Of a DNA stretch of 6,787 nt, positions 6,208 through 6,787 are shown piece by piece. The position numbers and the translations under genes were made by a program. The stretch spans positions 1 through 6,787 of the forward strand of contig JAFXNY010000106.1 in assembly GCA_017529165.1 (NCBI GenBank). Direction: 5' to 3'. The notes beneath the pieces are model-generated. The model ran no database searches, was not told the origin of the DNA, and worked only from the letters and a program-made list of their open reading frames with translations. Position 1 is the stretch's first letter; the number at the start of each line of letters is the position of its first letter. Origin of the DNA: Clostridia bacterium (lineage in GTDB: Bacteria; Bacillota_A; Clostridia; Oscillospirales; Acutalibacteraceae).

Positions 6208-6330
6208 TTATGGAACTTAAACGGAGTTTGGCTTATGGCAAGCGTTTCGGCTGTCGCCAGCGGTATCTTGACGCTGCTCCTTGCAAAAACATTAAATATG
6301 AGCGATACCCATATTATTAAAAAGCATTAA
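6208..6330 (+). pseudogene. Probable C-terminal remnant of a MATE-family transporter
   Basis: The frame beginning at TTA 6208 reads LWNLNGVWLMASVSAVASG, then ILTLLLAKTLNM and a short basic tail to TAA at 6328-6330. The LNGVWL motif followed by a hydrophobic helix and a charged tail resembles the last transmembrane helix of MATE multidrug/Na+ antiporters (typical ending: glxGVWLa-P-a-ad-l). The frame continues upstream only as out-of-frame reading of the heptad gene, so the N-terminal part (usually about 400 residues) is missing. There is no ribosome binding site for the internal ATG at 6235. It suggests a MATE gene was deleted here and replaced or joined by the present operon. Similarity is judged by eye on about 40 residues, and a chance hydrophobic ORF is possible. 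Confidence 0.5.
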
Positions 6331-6356
6331 AACAATTTATTTGCTATTTTTTTAAT
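6316..6356 (+). terminator. AT-rich terminator-like hairpin
   Basis: ATTAAAAAGCA (6316-6326) can pair with TGCT plus ATTTTTTTAAT (6342-6356), with a small bulge on the 3' side and a run of seven T (6347-6353). It is the only terminator-like structure after the membrane operon. Stem stability is low because most pairs are A-T. Confidence 0.4.
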
Positions 6357-6369
6357 ACCAGTCTATAAC
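6341..6369 (+). promoter_or_regulatory. Candidate promoter of the lipoprotein gene
   Basis: TTGCTA (6341-6346), a 17-bp spacer and TATAAC (6364-6369) match the sigma-A pattern at 4/6 and 5/6 positions. The start would be about 6376, just ahead of the AAGGAGAG ribosome binding site (6384-6391). It overlaps the terminator-like hairpin. Confidence 0.4.
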
Positions 6370-6397
6370 TAACCATGTAATATAAGGAGAGAAACTA

Positions 6398-6787
6398 ATG
6401 AAAAAAATAATTGCCGCAGTTTTAACCGTAGTTGTTTTAACTGTATTTGCATCCTGCGGAGAACTTTATGATAGTTCTTCGAATCCGGAAGAAGAGATAA
6501 AAAATTCTTTAATATCCGCGCTTACTTCCAAAGTTGACAGAGGAAATTTAAACAGTTATGATTTTAGTGCCGCCGCCTTTCAATACCTTACTTATATAGG
6601 CGAGAATTTTAAGGACAGAAATATGGGCAAAGAAGACCATGATAAAACTGCCGATTGGATAGTTGCCGAGTTAAAAAAAGGCGGTTACAACGAGGAACAA
6701 ATAGTATTACAAAAGTTCACTTACAGCGATTATGACGATAAAGAACAAAGCGGAGCAAATATTGTGCTTACAGTCGAAGGTGAAGAC
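6398..6787 (+). CDS. Lipoprotein with M28-peptidase-like N-terminus (3' truncated by the window)
   Basis: The first 130 residues are present and the frame is open to the window end. MKKIIAAVLTVVVLTVFASC is a lipoprotein signal with the lipid-modified Cys at residue 20 (FASC; Phe at -3 is tolerated but not typical). After an acidic/Ser linker, the stretch NMGKEDHDKTADWIVAELKK followed by GGYNEEQIVLQKFTY and SGANIVLTVEG fits the segment before the catalytic core of secreted M28 zinc aminopeptidases (usual pattern: G-x-x-GH-x-x-AA-x-Y-I-x-x-x-L, then Q-x-F, then N-hydrophobic). The metal ligands would lie beyond the window, so activity cannot be judged. ATG 6398 has AAGGAGAG 6 nt upstream. The gene is 194 bp from the operon with its own promoter candidate, so it is probably independent. 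The codons for EQIVLQKFT are the bases repeated at 1-30. Confidence 0.75.
   Translation, partial: MKKIIAAVLTVVVLTVFASCGELYDSSSNPEEEIKNSLISALTSKVDRGNLNSYDFSAAAFQYLTYIGENFKDRNMGKEDHDKTADWIVAELKKGGYNEEQIVLQKFTYSDYDDKEQSGANIVLTVEGED
6693..6722 (+). repeat. 30-bp perfect direct repeat, right copy
   Basis: This copy is intact coding sequence in the M28-like gene, in frame with its flanks on both sides, so it is the original and 1-30 is the displaced copy. Start-to-start distance is 6692 bp. Confidence 0.9.

Noticed and set aside
6210..6320. 36-codon ORF from ATG 6210 (MELKRSLAYGKRF...)
   Set aside because: No ribosome binding site and a composition unlike a real protein. The overlapping frame from 6208 gives a coherent membrane helix.
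1..6787. Circular plasmid or phage contig
   Set aside because: The 30-bp repeat is not terminal on the right, and the flanking 65 bases do not match. No replication, integration or phage gene is present.
1..6787. CRISPR array, tRNA genes, insertion sequences
   Set aside because: No spaced DNA repeat array, tRNA cloverleaf or transposase was seen. The only regular period (21 bp) is the protein heptad repeat in 4932-6017.

Overview
The window looks like chromosomal DNA from a low-to-moderate GC Firmicute, most likely a gut-type clostridium (Oscillospiraceae/Ruminococcaceae-like). The evidence is strong AGGAGG-type ribosome binding sites, a TTG start, a Gram-positive LexA-type palindrome, a clostridial-style rRNA-leader motif and the gene families present. 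No taxonomic search was possible, so this is an inference.

Layout. Positions 1-30 are an exact copy of a stretch inside the last gene (6693-6722), which is odd and may be an assembly join. Positions 31-300 contain no gene; the minus strand there carries a motif resembling the leader of a clostridial rRNA operon, reading out of the window to the left. Positions 316-602 hold the most interesting feature: a complete minus-strand transcription unit without a credible ORF. It has a perfect-consensus promoter (TTGACA, 17 bp, TATAAT), a 14-bp LexA/TetR-like palindrome filling the promoter spacer, about 250 nt of strongly self-complementary sequence with a possible pseudoknot, and a long terminator hairpin with a T-tract. 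I read it as a regulated structured small RNA of unidentified family.

Divergent from it is a TetR-type regulator gene (708-1265). After a terminator-like hairpin comes a tightly packed three-gene operon: a six-helix DUF308/HdeD-like membrane protein (1380-1988), a 702-residue MMPL/RND-type transporter (1985-4093) and a 706-residue secreted protein with X-X-X-Leu-X-X-Gly heptad repeats (4083-6203). The genes overlap by 4 and 11 nt, so they are probably co-translated. The likely picture is a membrane export system with an extracytoplasmic accessory protein. The tetR and operon promoters share a 14-bp motif (13/14 identical) over their -10 regions, which suggests that the regulator controls both.

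Downstream, 6208-6330 looks like the decayed C-terminal end of a MATE transporter. The window ends inside a lipoprotein gene with an M28-peptidase-like N-terminal region (6398 onward), probably a separate unit.
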